This document shows, in pieces, positions 30,726 through 42,338 of a DNA stretch of 64,000 nt (its first letter is position 1; the number at the start of each line of letters is the position of its first letter). A model generated the notes under the pieces. That model worked only from the letters and a program-made list of their open reading frames with translations. It was not told where the DNA came from and did no database searches. The stretch is from the NCBI GenBank assembly GCA_023336205.1, contig JALQCR010000024.1:39156-103155 (forward strand). Reading direction: 5' to 3'. Source of the stretch: Pseudanabaena sp. Salubria-1 (GTDB lineage: Bacteria > Cyanobacteriota > Cyanobacteriia > Pseudanabaenales > Pseudanabaenaceae). The position numbers and the translations under genes were made by a program.

Positions 30726-32486
30726 TTGGAAATAAAATCTTCAGGGAAATCTTCAAAGCGCTCTTCCTACTGGCAGATACGAGATTATGTCTACCCCCAG
30801 CGTTTTCTGATTGGCAAAGCATTTTTATGTACCTTAGTCTTTATCGGCACAATGCCCCTCCTTGCCGAACTACTAGGACGGGTTGCCAAAGCACTTGGCA
30901 AGGGTGATGTCACCGCCATTTTGCAGATCGCGGCTTTCACCGTAATCATGTTTGTGTTTCGGGGATTGGGTCAGTATGGACAGGATTCAATGATGGCGCA
31001 AGCCGCACTGAATGCGGCGAGAGATTTGCGCGTAGATGTGTACTCACATTTGCAGACTTTAGATCTAGATTATTTTGCAGAGTCTCGTACAGGTGATTTA
31101 TCCTATCGCTTGACTGAAGATATCGATCGCATTGGCGAGGTGATCGGCAAATTTTTTCATCAATTCATTCCATCAGTACTGCAATTAATTTTTGTACTGG
31201 CGTACATGATTTATTTGAATTGGATTTTAACTCTCACCACTCTTGCCGTTGCTCCCTTGATCGCCATATTAATCGCTTGGTTTGGCGATCGCATGTTGAA
31301 GCTCAGTCGCCGTAGCCAAGATCAAGTTTCCAACTTAGCCGCGTTACTATCCGAGATTTTTAGCGGTATTCGCTTAGTTCGCGCCTTTGCCACAGAATCC
31401 TATGAAATTGAGCGTTTCAAACAAGAATCCGAACAAAATAGCCGCCGTAAATATGCCGCTGATCGCGTTAGAGCCATTCAATATCCTGTAATTGGCTTTT
31501 TGGAAGCCGCAGGGATTTGTTTTCTGTTTCTACTTGGTGGTTGGTTGATTTCTAATAAATGGTTGCTTCCTGAGCAGTTTGTTGCCTTTGGTGCAGGGGT
31601 TGCGCTATTGATTGACCCGATCGCCAATACCACTGGTAGCTACAACGAAATCAAACAAGCCGAAGCTTCAATTGATCGTATTTTCGAGATTTTTGAGATT
31701 AAACCTGTTGTGATCGAAAGGCACGATGCGATCGCCCTTCCTGAGGTCACAGGCAAAGTCGAATACATAAATGTAGGCTTCCACTATCAAGGAGATCGCC
31801 CTGTTCTCAGCGATATTAATCTAGTCGCGAACAAAGGCGAATCGATTGCCCTTGTCGGCATGTCGGGAGCAGGAAAATCTACCTTGATGAATCTACTGAT
31901 GCGTTTCCATGATGTTAAGTCTGGCAAAATTCTCATCGATGGCTACGACATTCGTGATGTCCAAATCAAGAGCCTCCGTCAGCAATTAGCTCTAGTTCCT
32001 CAAGAGAACATTCTCTTCTCTGGAACCGTTGCTTCTAATATCGCCTTTGGACAAAAAGATTACGACACTCAAGCAGTGGAGAATGCAGCACGAATTGCCA
32101 ATGCCCATAATTTTATTATGGAACTTCCCCAAGGTTACGATACATGGGTGGGTGAGCGTGGTGTGAATCTATCAGGTGGACAGCGCCAACGCATTTCCAT
32201 CGCTCGCGCTGTCCTGCACAATCCCAAAATCCTGATTCTTGATGAAGCAACTTCTGCACTTGACACCGAATCGGAAAGCCTTGTCCAAGAGGCTCTACAG
32301 CGCCTCATGCAAGGACGCACGACATTTATTATCGCGCACCGCTTAGCGACCATTAGAAATAGCGATCGCATCATCGTTTTAGAACAAGGTCAAATTGTCG
32401 AATCGGGAACTCATGACGAACTGCTCCAAAAAGCAGGTCGTTACTCTCAATTACATTCTCGCCAGTTTGATACTAATGGGTTTTAA
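30726..32486 (+). CDS. ABC transporter ATP-binding/permease protein (MsbA-like)
   Basis: GMSGAGKSTLMNLL, LSGGQRQRISIARA, LDEATSALDTESE. Confidence 0.93.
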   Translation: MEIKSSGKSSKRSSYWQIRDYVYPQRFLIGKAFLCTLVFIGTMPLLAELLGRVAKALGKGDVTAILQIAAFTVIMFVFRGLGQYGQDSMMAQAALNAARDLRVDVYSHLQTLDLDYFAESRTGDLSYRLTEDIDRIGEVIGKFFHQFIPSVLQLIFVLAYMIYLNWILTLTTLAVAPLIAILIAWFGDRMLKLSRRSQDQVSNLAALLSEIFSGIRLVRAFATESYEIERFKQESEQNSRRKYAADRVRAIQYPVIGFLEAAGICFLFLLGGWLISNKWLLPEQFVAFGAGVALLIDPIANTTGSYNEIKQAEASIDRIFEIFEIKPVVIERHDAIALPEVTGKVEYINVGFHYQGDRPVLSDINLVANKGESIALVGMSGAGKSTLMNLLMRFHDVKSGKILIDGYDIRDVQIKSLRQQLALVPQENILFSGTVASNIAFGQKDYDTQAVENAARIANAHNFIMELPQGYDTWVGERGVNLSGGQRQRISIARAVLHNPKILILDEATSALDTESESLVQEALQRLMQGRTTFIIAHRLATIRNSDRIIVLEQGQIVESGTHDELLQKAGRYSQLHSRQFDTNGF

Positions 32487-32529
32487 AACGATACTATAAA
32501 TAGCAATCAAGCTCTATAAAATTCTCTCA

Positions 32530-33447
32530 ATGCCTGAAGTTCTGCAATCAGTCCTGCAATCAACCATTGATGGTATCGCTGTCGGCAGCATTATTGCGCT
32601 CGCCGCAGTCGGTTTAACGCTTACCTATGGAATCTTACGCCTTGCTAACTTTGCCCATGGCGATATTCTCACCTTAGGTGCATACCTAGCCTTTCTTGCC
32701 AATACCACGCTCAAGCTGAATATTGTGGTGTCGATCGCCTTTGGCAGTATCATCTCCATCGGTTTAGTCTTAATTTGCGAAAAAATCCTCTGGCAACCGT
32801 TACGTGCCAAAAAAGCCACCTCAACGACGATGATGATCGTTTCGATTGGGTTAGCTTTGGTGATTCGTAATGCGATCGTGCTGGTTTGGGGTGCAAAACC
32901 ACAGAAATATGATTTGCCAACTTTTCCTGCAATCAAAATTTTTGACTTAGCAATCACCCAAAACAAAATGGTGGTGATCGCGGCTGCGATCGCTGTAATT
33001 GCTGGGCTTTACTATTTATTACAAAACACCAAAATAGGCAAAGCAATGCGAGCCGTAGCGGACAATCCAGAACTCGCTAAAGTCGCGGGGATCAACGTCA
33101 ATGCCGTAATCATTTCAACATGGGTAATTGCTGGAGGTATGACTGCATTTGGAGGCAGTATGTATGGCTTAATTACCAATCTACGTCCGAATATGGGCTG
33201 GTTCTTGATTTTGCCCATGTTTGCGGCAGTTATTTTGGGTGGAATTGGGAATCCCTATGGCGCGATCGCGGGAGCACTAATTGTGGGGATTTCCCAAGAA
33301 GTCGCTACTACATGTCCTGTTGCTCTGGGCGAATTACAGAAATACTGTATTGGCACTGAATATAAACTGGGCGTGGGTTTGGTGATTATGGTTTTGGTAT
33401 TGCTCTTTAAACCGCAAGGCTTATTTAAAGGCACGACATCGCCATAA
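32530..33447 (+). CDS. Branched-chain amino acid ABC transporter permease (LivH-like)
   Basis: GLTLTYGILRLANFAHGDILTLGAY; KIGKAMRAVADNPELAKVAGIN. Confidence 0.9.
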   Translation: MPEVLQSVLQSTIDGIAVGSIIALAAVGLTLTYGILRLANFAHGDILTLGAYLAFLANTTLKLNIVVSIAFGSIISIGLVLICEKILWQPLRAKKATSTTMMIVSIGLALVIRNAIVLVWGAKPQKYDLPTFPAIKIFDLAITQNKMVVIAAAIAVIAGLYYLLQNTKIGKAMRAVADNPELAKVAGINVNAVIISTWVIAGGMTAFGGSMYGLITNLRPNMGWFLILPMFAAVILGGIGNPYGAIAGALIVGISQEVATTCPVALGELQKYCIGTEYKLGVGLVIMVLVLLFKPQGLFKGTTSP

Positions 33448-33550
33448 TACCAAAGCACAAAATGGCTACGCCATTTTGTGCTTTTAAAACCCTTACAGGA
33501 ATTGTTTTTTAATTCACAAAAGTATTGCAACACTTTTGTGAATTGGTATA
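33447..33550. repeat. Double-palindrome intergenic repeat, copy 4 (inverted)
   Basis: GCACAAAATGGCTACGCCATTTTGTGC...AATTCACAAAAGTATTGCAACACTTTTGTGAATT. Confidence 0.88.
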
Positions 33551-33569
33551 AAAGGTATGCTTAGGACAT

Positions 33570-33624
33570 AAAGCCCCAAATAAAAGTGGCGGCGCAAAGC
33601 GCCGCCACTTTTATTTGGGGCTTT
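33570..33624. terminator. Long near-perfect hairpin, GGCGC-AAA-GCGCC centre
   Basis: AAAGCCCCAAATAAAAGTGGCGGCGCAAAGCGCCGCCACTTTTATTTGGGGCTTT. Confidence 0.75.
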
Positions 33625-33635
33625 GTGCTTTGGGA

Positions 33636-36600
33636 TTATCCCGAAATAACTTGGTGCAATTTTTCAACTAGTTCTTGTTCTCGATATGGTTTACAAAGAT
33701 ATGCTTTCGCGCCCAGATCTAAAGCTAACTTCCGATCATTTTCGTTGTTCTTCTCGGTGAGTACAATGATTGGTAAATTTTGCAAATCATCATCAACAAG
33801 AACACTCGATAAGAGTTTGAATCCATCCATATGAGGCATCTCTAAATCGGTGATTACCACGTCAACTTTTGTTTTTATCTCTAAGCAGTTTTTGAGAAAC
33901 GCGATCGCCTCTTTTCCATCTTGAACTTGCTCAGTCAAAAAACCAGACTTGGTAAGCATCATTGCTAGATAGCGCCGCACATTAGCCGAAGACTCTACAA
34001 TTAATACTCTAGGCTGCTGCGGCTTCACAGGAGGTTTCACGAGCTCATTAGTAAATAGTCCCGAACTTTCCAAATTTTCGGGCTCAGGAGATCGAACCAA
34101 GTCACGAGCTGAGATACTATCTGCTGATACTCTGGAAAAAGATGGTGTATCACCTGCACTAAAAAAGTCTGATAGACTACTCAGGTTTTCAAAATTTGAA
34201 TACATCTCTTGAGCGCCCGTAACATGAGCATCAGTGCGCAAACATTGGCTGACTAACTCAGCAGGATTAAGCAAAGCCACAGCCTGATTACTTCCCAAGA
34301 CAACTGTGCCGAGAAAAATATGCGGAAGGCAAATGTTGCCTTCCATTTGATGGAATGTGGCTTCCTGATCATGCCAGCAACCATCTGTTTGCAAAGCAAA
34401 CAGATCATTTTCGTAATGAATAACTAAAAGTGAAGGTATGGCTTGAGAGGGTTTCTGACTTTCAGATAAATTTGTTGATTGCGCAGATTGGCTGCTTGAT
34501 TGCAGGCTGGATTGGCTCAAGCTATGTCGGCAATTTAGCTTTAGTAGGGAGTTGAGACGAACTATAGGTAATATGCGATCGCGCCATAGTAAAGTCTCTT
34601 GCTCCTCCGCACCAAGAATTGGTGAATTACAGGGAACCACTTCTAAGATCATCTTACTGGGAATGGCTAGGCACATTTGATTAACATCAATTAGCAGTAC
34701 GCGAATCACAGAGTTCACATTCGGTAAAACTAGAGTAAATTGAGTACCTTTGCCATTTTGGGACTTCACCGAAATATTCCCTCCCAACTCTCGCAGTTTC
34801 TTTTTTACTTCACTTAATTTAGTTGATTTAGTCCTAGTTTCTAAATTACCATGTGCCAGATTAAAGCTGGGTTCAAAAATTAAATTTATGGCTCTTCTGG
34901 GTTCATGGGGATAAGCACAGCTAATAGTAATCAGAATCCTCTCGGAGCAACAGTTACAGCCCTACCATGTCGCCAATAATTGTATCGATACTGTACCATT
35001 TACCCCTCAAACCCAGATGAGCCAAATTTATTAATTGCTCATCACTCATATCCATTGTTGAGAAACCTGACATGCCTGCGATCGATGCCGATTGCTCAAC
35101 CTGATGACGGATCTTTTCTACATCAAGACCGCAACCATCATCACTAACTTTGATGATCGTGCTTTCATTGGTTTGAGTTGCTATAAATTCAATTTTGCCT
35201 TGCGGCGATTTCCTCTGTTGTTGGCGATCATGGGGAGATTCAATTCCATGTTTAAAGGCATTCCGTAGTAATAGCTCAAGTGGCTCCGCGATTGTTTCAG
35301 AAATTAACCTCTCAACTTCTACTCCAGCACCTTGGACAACTAACTCTACTTGCTTCCCATACTGTGGAGACAGATCGCGCAAAATACGAGGAAACCTTGT
35401 TACGAGACTAGAAATAGGAAGTTTAAGGACTTGGCGCAGATTCTTTCTTAAATGATTAACATCCTGACTCATCGTATAGGTTTGCTGCTCAGTGATCGCA
35501 AGCACATGCATAATCTGATCAACTGTATTTTGCAAACCTGCGATCGCAGTTTGGTTCTGACGGCTATCCGCGTTATATTCTAATGAATGTAAATGGTTTT
35601 GAGCTTGGCTAGACAGCGTTTTAATCTCACCTAAATAAATATCTAAACTTCCCTTCCGTATTAATAATTCCTCTGACAAATCCCCTAGCATTTCTAAATG
35701 GTTTAAGGGAATACGAATAGTTGCATCACTTCCCTTAGTGTCAAGCTGAGTCTCAACTTGGCTGTTATTAATAGCACGCATATCTAAATCCATATCAGGT
35801 TTTGTCTCTAGGGATAAGGCTGCAAAATCTGCATAGGAAATCTCTGTATCTCCAAAATTTATAAGTGATAAGTCATGCCAAGAAGAACTAACTTCTTCAG
35901 CATTATTCTGATAAATTGGAGATTCTTCGATAGCTGTATCAATGTCTGAAGTAGGAAAATCTTCTTTGAGCATCTCTGCTAGCATTGCGCTGCTGTCTAT
36001 ATTTGCCGAAATTGGACTTGTAGATACTTGGGGCTGGAGAGAGTTCTCAGAATCTGGACTAGATATACTAAGAACCAATGATTCAAAAAATTTGTCGGGA
36101 TTCATATCTTCAGAAATGTCATTATTAGACAAGTCACAATCAGATAAGTCAAAAGCAGGTACTAGTTCTTCATCATTTGCCTTTGACCAAGAATCCATTG
36201 CTGTAAATTTAGTCCAAACATCTTCAATGCCCTCCATATTTTCAATATCTAATTCGTGATTATTCCACTGAACGCCTTGAGTTTTAGTTTTATCTTCATA
36301 GCCTAAAGACTTCTCAGTAGCTGCTGATGCTGAGAATATTTCAGCAAATAATTCTGGCATTGGCAATCTTTCATCACTAGTTTTATTGGATTTCTGTAGG
36401 TCTTCTTTCTGTAAGTCTTCAGTAAACTCATCTAAATCATCTATGAATGAATCTGTGAATAAGCTAGGAAATAAAGTTGTTAACTCATCATGAGAATTCT
36501 CTGCAACATCTTGAAACAATTTATTAGAATCCAAATCATCATCTTCTAGATCTAACTGAATCATGAGAAATCCTTCTGAATTGTCTAAGTCTTCTACGGG

Positions 36601-37179
36601 TGCTAAATAGGAGTCTTCTAACTTTGCTGTCTCAAAATTTATGTCAAAAAGATGTAGAGCCTCTGGTGTATCTTCTAAGTTAAAAGGTTCATTTGCAATA
36701 TCATATGTAATATCATCGAGCTCAATTTTTTTTTGAGCTATAGTTTTATTTGTTGCGCATTGTAAATGTGCGTTTATTTGCGCAAATACAATACGCTGTA
36801 ATTCTATCCAGTCTTTAGCCAAATCCATTCCCAAACAATATTCATTAATTATTTGATTAGACATATTGATCACTTCAATCAGCAATTCCTTGGCAACCCA
36901 ATCAAGATCGGCGCGGCAATCATGCAATAAATTGATTGAAGATTCAAGATTATGAATTATTTCTACAAATGGGCTGTTGGGTATATAAAAATCAGCTTTA
37001 ATTGCAGCTTCCTGAACTAACTTAATCGTTAAAAATATCGCGTCACGTTGCTGGTGAAAATTTGGCAACCTAACATCTAACTCTAAAATTTTATTTTTTA
37101 ACTCATGCATCAAAGCTTGAGCTTCCTTAGAAAAAATTTTTTTGGTTTGTGGCTCTATCTCAATCATGGGAGAATCCAT
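33636..37179 (-). pseudogene. CheA-type hybrid histidine kinase (HATPase-CheW-REC) gene interrupted by a MITE
   Basis: 34954..37179 N-part ends in MITE-encoded residues; 33636..34787 holds the HATPase end (GGNISVKSQNGKGTQFTLVLP), CheW-like and REC domains; continuity LIN-LIFEPSFNLAHG restored by excision. Confidence 0.9.
34890..35023 (+). mobile_element. 134-bp ISL3-related MITE, copy 4
   Basis: TSD AAATTTAT at 34882-34889 / 35024-35031. Confidence 0.95.
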
Positions 37180-37257
37180 TACATATATATGGTCAACTTC
37201 TATCTTGAAATTAGCAAAATGAAGGATTGCTAATCTTTGCGGATGCTCAACCGAATT

Positions 37258-40200
37258 TTAGCGAGTTTTGAAATGAGCCAAGGATTGTTGAAGTTCTCCA
37301 GAATAGCCTCTGGTAGCTTTAATTAACTTAGAGGCTTCTGAAGAAGATGCAAGCGTCCTTCTTGCCATATGCGAAATATCATTCATCAAGTTAGCAACGC
37401 CCTCGGTTGTCTGGGCTTGTGAAGTTGTTGCGTCGGAGATAGTGATCATTAATCCATCAATTTGTTGTGAGATTTGGGCGATTTGTTGCAGGCTATCTTT
37501 AGCTGCGATCGCTAAGGTGTTACTCTCCGATAGTTGATTACTGCCAGACTCAACCGATGACATCACTGCTTTAGTTTCAATTTGAATATTTCTGAGTAGG
37601 ACTTCTACTTCTTTGGTTGCTGTAACTGAACGAGCAGCTAGTTCTCCTACCTCTTCTGCAATCATTACAAATCCACTATTTGCATCGTTCGACCGAGATG
37701 CTTCAAGCGAGGCGTTGATTGCTAGAAAATTGGTTTTAATCGCAATTTCATTAATTGAAGAAATTGCCTTAGCAATCTTTTGGGAGACAACACCTAAATT
37801 CTTGACCCTCTTGGCTGTTGTAGCGACGACATTCTGCAATTCTCCGACCTTGGACATCACTGCGTCAATAGAGCGATCGCTATCGGATAGTTTTTCGACT
37901 ACTCGTTGCGATGATTGCAATACTTGCTGACTATTATTGACAATTTTTGTTGCTGACAGCTTAGACATCTGCATTGTGTTAAGCGATCGCGTAACTATAT
38001 CTACTTGTCTTTGAGAGACATTGGCAAGATTAGCGATCGCCTGTTCGTTTTGCCCAAGTGAGAAATTCACTTGGTTTGCCGAAGATTTAACTTGCCCGAC
38101 AATATTTTGTAAACCCCGAATGACATCATCAAAAAATATAGCGACATTGGGTAGACTCCCATCAACTGATTGAGTGGAAACCGTAAGGTCACCATCAGCT
38201 AAAGCTTGTACATCTTTGAGCATTTGCATCAAATGATCCTGAAGATCTTCCTTTTGTTGGCGATAGCTCTCAACTTCAGCATGGCGCTGTACTATCTCTG
38301 AGCGAACTTTTTTCCCTAGACGCAAAATATTTTCATCAGAAAAATCTGTATCTTTTGCTTCATGCTTTTCTTCTCTAGCAAGTTTTGCTAAGACGTTAAA
38401 TAACTTTACTACCTGCAACTGTAAGTTTTGTTTTTCCTGCTCTTGCTTTTGCATCATCGTCTGGAATTGTTCAGACATTTTATTAATACTTAAGGAAATA
38501 TCTGATAGTTCATCATTTCCTTCTACACTCAAACTCCCAAGACTGAGAGTAGCAGTTCCTTGTCTAATATCTCGCAAAGCAGCGCGAATATCTTTAAGTC
38601 TTGAACTAAGTTTGCGGGATAGAGCATAGGCGATTGTTGCTACTAGCAATGGTGTAGCTGCGATGCCAATTCCAATCACCAGCAGTAGACTTTGATTGCC
38701 TGTAATCGCTTTAGTTTTATCTATGGTCGTTAATACATCCCATGTCAACATGTCATAAGTCTTCATGTCAGGCACGGTGGCATAGGCAAACAATTTCCCA
38801 TTGCGATCGAGCCTGACCGTATCGCCTATGCCAGAAGATTTTGAAGTTCGCAAATCTTGGAGTCCTGCAAAACTTGTTGACGCATCCTCTCCAACTTTGA
38901 CAATCTGTGAACTAGTAATATATTTGTTAGAGCTATCAATTACATAAAAATCTTTATTCCCATTGGCATCTTTATTGGCAATAGTTAAATCATTCTCTAA
39001 ATTTTTCACAGGAATTTCAACCTGTAAAATCATGTTGACTTTTTGTGAAACAGAACTCTTGATAGACCTAGCTACGTAGAGATATACGCCATCTTTCTCA
39101 ACAACAGGGTTACCAAAGAAAACTGTATCCGCAGCAAGGGCTTTGCTAAGGATATTAGGGTTAAGAGTTTGTAAGGTTTTTGATGTGCTTGACTGAGCAA
39201 TTAGCTCACCATTAGTAGAAAACAGCGCAATACTATTGTAATTTGGATAAGCTTGACTATAGAGATTTAACCGATTTGTCAACTGTTGCTTGTATTGACG
39301 CTGTTGAGCAATTGGCAATGAACTGAGAGGATTAGCTGCTTTATCGTTTGGTGATGTAGTTGGGAGCTTAAGCAGTGTGTTCTGCCCAATCTCATTTGAG
39401 ACTAATAATTTTTGCAACACTTCCACATCATTAAGCTGCTGCTTTAAAAAGTTTCTAGTCACGCTAGCTAAAGCGATCGCCTCCGATTGCTGTGCTTGTT
39501 TGACCTTACTTAACAGCAACCCATCCCCTACTTGGTATGCTACGACACCCAAGGCGATCGCAGGAATAGTCGCTACTAAAGCACCCCATAAAGTAATCTT
39601 TTGACCAACACTAGAGAACTTAAACACATCCTCTAATGCGATCGCTGAAACATCATTTCCTGCAAAGGCTTTGCCCTGAGCTAAAACATCGTTTCTCGCA
39701 GAAGCTTTACCCTGAGAAGTGCTAAGCTCTTGGTTGAAATCATTATCCTGAGAATCTATCCCCCATCCACAAAATACAGATTCTGGAGGTGGAAATTCTA
39801 TTCTTTGTTTATTACTTTCGCTTGCTTCTTGAATGTTGGCGATCGTATCGCTAAAAATTGATGTTGGAGCCTTATCTGTTATATCTTCTAGGTCTCCAAT
39901 CATTATCCCCGCATCTTCAACCATCATGGTTTCATCATCTGCAAATGATGTTTCTAATGTGAATAACGGTTCTTGCAAAGCAGTTATTTCTTCCTGTGCC
40001 TGTTCCACTTGCTGGCTTTTATATTGTGCGGCGATCGCAGGTGGTGGTGGGACTATTCCATTACCATTAACTAAAGCATTTACAGCAACTTTGGGCTTAA
40101 TAGCTACATTAATGGAAGAAGGGTTAGCTAAGATAGCAAGGTCGCCCGTAGTTGAGTCGTCATGGTCAAGAATGTAGGAAATACTCTTACTGCTAGATCC

Positions 40201-40623
40201 ACCATTTATATTAGAGCCAACATTTTGCATATCCTTTAGTTGCAAGGCTCTATAGTTAGCTGCTTGGGCCTTATCTGCATCGCTGGATTCTTTGAACGCT
40301 GGACTGTGCGTTTCCACATCTTTCTGAAAAACTTTTTGAGGCTTATTTGTCTGAGAAATATTAGCTAGTTTATTTTGAATTTGAGCAAGCGAAGTACTCG
40401 CGAGATCAAGTAAATCTGGATCGTCGGTAAGAGTCAATACTTGTTGATATTGTGTCTTAGCATAATCAATTTTACCCGCCTTACGAAAGGTTGCACCTAA
40501 CCAAATATGCAGCTTGGGATTGCGAGGATCTTCATGCAACAATTCCGAGAACTGTTTCATCGCCTCTTCATACCGACCCTCTGCATAGGATTGTAGAGCT
40601 GCCTGATACTGCGCTGTCATCAT
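37258..40623 (-). CDS. Methyl-accepting chemotaxis protein with TPR N-terminus (PilJ-like)
   Basis: TPR (MTAQYQAALQSYAEGRYEEAMKQF), periplasmic sensor, HAMP, MCP domain. Confidence 0.85.
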   Translation of the reverse strand: MMTAQYQAALQSYAEGRYEEAMKQFSELLHEDPRNPKLHIWLGATFRKAGKIDYAKTQYQQVLTLTDDPDLLDLASTSLAQIQNKLANISQTNKPQKVFQKDVETHSPAFKESSDADKAQAANYRALQLKDMQNVGSNINGGSSSKSISYILDHDDSTTGDLAILANPSSINVAIKPKVAVNALVNGNGIVPPPPAIAAQYKSQQVEQAQEEITALQEPLFTLETSFADDETMMVEDAGIMIGDLEDITDKAPTSIFSDTIANIQEASESNKQRIEFPPPESVFCGWGIDSQDNDFNQELSTSQGKASARNDVLAQGKAFAGNDVSAIALEDVFKFSSVGQKITLWGALVATIPAIALGVVAYQVGDGLLLSKVKQAQQSEAIALASVTRNFLKQQLNDVEVLQKLLVSNEIGQNTLLKLPTTSPNDKAANPLSSLPIAQQRQYKQQLTNRLNLYSQAYPNYNSIALFSTNGELIAQSSTSKTLQTLNPNILSKALAADTVFFGNPVVEKDGVYLYVARSIKSSVSQKVNMILQVEIPVKNLENDLTIANKDANGNKDFYVIDSSNKYITSSQIVKVGEDASTSFAGLQDLRTSKSSGIGDTVRLDRNGKLFAYATVPDMKTYDMLTWDVLTTIDKTKAITGNQSLLLVIGIGIAATPLLVATIAYALSRKLSSRLKDIRAALRDIRQGTATLSLGSLSVEGNDELSDISLSINKMSEQFQTMMQKQEQEKQNLQLQVVKLFNVLAKLAREEKHEAKDTDFSDENILRLGKKVRSEIVQRHAEVESYRQQKEDLQDHLMQMLKDVQALADGDLTVSTQSVDGSLPNVAIFFDDVIRGLQNIVGQVKSSANQVNFSLGQNEQAIANLANVSQRQVDIVTRSLNTMQMSKLSATKIVNNSQQVLQSSQRVVEKLSDSDRSIDAVMSKVGELQNVVATTAKRVKNLGVVSQKIAKAISSINEIAIKTNFLAINASLEASRSNDANSGFVMIAEEVGELAARSVTATKEVEVLLRNIQIETKAVMSSVESGSNQLSESNTLAIAAKDSLQQIAQISQQIDGLMITISDATTSQAQTTEGVANLMNDISHMARRTLASSSEASKLIKATRGYSGELQQSLAHFKTR

Positions 40624-40919
40624 GATCGCCCCTGAATGAAAATACGTCTTTGTTTCAAGAAGGATGCTTAAGCCTCGACAAGCCTCCTGATACATAATTA
40701 AACGCATTTATATGTAAAACCTCTAGCGCCATTTTGCTTGTGTTTCCCAAAATAAGTGCTATCATAGATTAGGATTTGTTGCACTCAGCTAAATAGAAAT
40801 TGAAAAAACTGGTTTTATTGCTTGGATGTGATTGGCTCCTCAACCTAAAGTTAGATGAAAGACGCGAGTCTGATCCTACTCTTTCTTGGGATGATGCCTG
40901 TGAAGGACCTAGTATGTTC

Positions 40920-40975
40920 CGATCGACCTTCTAACTATAAGGGTTGTAACCACTGTTAACAACCTCGGTCGATCG
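40920..40975. ncRNA. Structured RNA/regulatory hairpin candidate
   Basis: CGATCGACC...GGTTGT...ACAACC...GGTCGATCG nested stems in a ~440-bp gap between divergent genes. Confidence 0.3.
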
Positions 40976-41239
40976 CTTCTCATCGTGGAGAAGACTAAAT
41001 ATTTTCCGAAACTTAATAAGCTGTAGAAAAGACGCTTGGGGCGAGAATCTTTTTTGTGCGCAGATTGTAAAATTATCATTATCTATCTTTTGACTGATTA
41101 GATAGTGTCATTTACGATTGTGCGCCATTAAAAAAGTTACTGTTCTTAGATGTTTAGTTTCGCTTGTTATGTTATGGAACTCTGCTCAAAATTTTTTCGC
41201 ATACATCTACAACACATAACATCTAGGACAAACAGAATC

Positions 41240-42298
41240 ATGAAACGCGAACTACTTAAACAGACCGTTGAGCACATCGACATCAAAGCTTTTGATGTGG
41301 TTGGATTAGTTGACGCAATGGCAAATACTGCTTTTCAAGGTAGAAACCTTGGACGTGCGGCTCATATCTATGACGATATGATCAAGGACAAAGATTGCGC
41401 GATCATCCTGTGTTTGGCAGGTTCTTTATTTAGTGCAGGACTTAAGGGAGTTGTCTACGATCTCATCGCCAACAACATGGTAGACATGATTGTCTCTACA
41501 GGCGCAAACATCGTTGACCAAGACTTCTTTGAAGCCCTCGGATTTCGTCACTATGTCGGTGATACCTTTGCTGATGACACAGTACTCCGCGAAAATGCGA
41601 TCGATCGCATCTATGACACCTACATCGACGAAGACGCGTTGCGCGTTTGCGACATGACGATCGCCGAAATTGCCAACTCTCTTCCTCCTCGCCCTTACTC
41701 TTCTCGCGAGTTCATCCATGAAATGGGTGCATACCTAGATAAGAATGCTAAAAACCGTCACTCTGTCGTTTTGGCAGCTTACGAGCATCAAGTTCCCATC
41801 TTCGTTCCTGCTTTCAGCGATTGTTCCGCAGGTTTCGGCTTAGTCCATCATCAGTGGTTCTCTCCTGAAGAGCATGTCAGCATTGACTCAGTACGTGACT
41901 TCCGCGAATTGACCCAATGCAAGTTGGCAAGTCCTCACACTGGGCTATTCATGATCGGTGGTGGTGTTCCTAAGAACTTCGCTCAAGATACCGTTGTTGC
42001 GGCTGAGTTACTTGGATTTGAGGCAGCAATGCACAAGTATGCAGTTCAAATCACTGTTGCTGACGAGCGTGATGGCGCTCTATCTGGTTCGACTTTGAAG
42101 GAAGCACATTCTTGGGGCAAGGTTGATATCGTCCAAGAGCAAATGGTTTACTCCGAAGCCACTGTAGCGCTGCCCTTGATTGCAGGCTATGTCTACGGCA
42201 AGAAGAATTGGTGCGATCGCGCTCCTCGTCAATTGGCTCAAGTCTTCAACAAGCCATCTGTTGCTTTCAGTCAAATTCCTACACCTGTAGGCGTGTAG
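41240..42298 (+). CDS. Deoxyhypusine synthase family protein (possibly polyamine/homospermidine-related)
   Basis: GLVDAMANTAFQGRNLGRAAHIYDDM; STGANIVDQDFFEALG; LPLIAGYVYGK. Confidence 0.88.
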   Translation: MKRELLKQTVEHIDIKAFDVVGLVDAMANTAFQGRNLGRAAHIYDDMIKDKDCAIILCLAGSLFSAGLKGVVYDLIANNMVDMIVSTGANIVDQDFFEALGFRHYVGDTFADDTVLRENAIDRIYDTYIDEDALRVCDMTIAEIANSLPPRPYSSREFIHEMGAYLDKNAKNRHSVVLAAYEHQVPIFVPAFSDCSAGFGLVHHQWFSPEEHVSIDSVRDFRELTQCKLASPHTGLFMIGGGVPKNFAQDTVVAAELLGFEAAMHKYAVQITVADERDGALSGSTLKEAHSWGKVDIVQEQMVYSEATVALPLIAGYVYGKKNWCDRAPRQLAQVFNKPSVAFSQIPTPVGV

Positions 42299-42338
42299 TT
42301 AAAAAAATGGGGGGCGCAAATCGCCCCCCATTTTCTAG

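Noticed and set aside
34954-35025. Terminal residues AHLGLRGKWYSIDTIIGDMVGL of the kinase ORF as real protein sequence
   Set aside because: These residues are encoded by the MITE.
40760-41150. Calling the structured intergenic region 6S RNA or another named ncRNA
   Set aside because: I could not confirm the 6S secondary structure or any Rfam consensus by eye.
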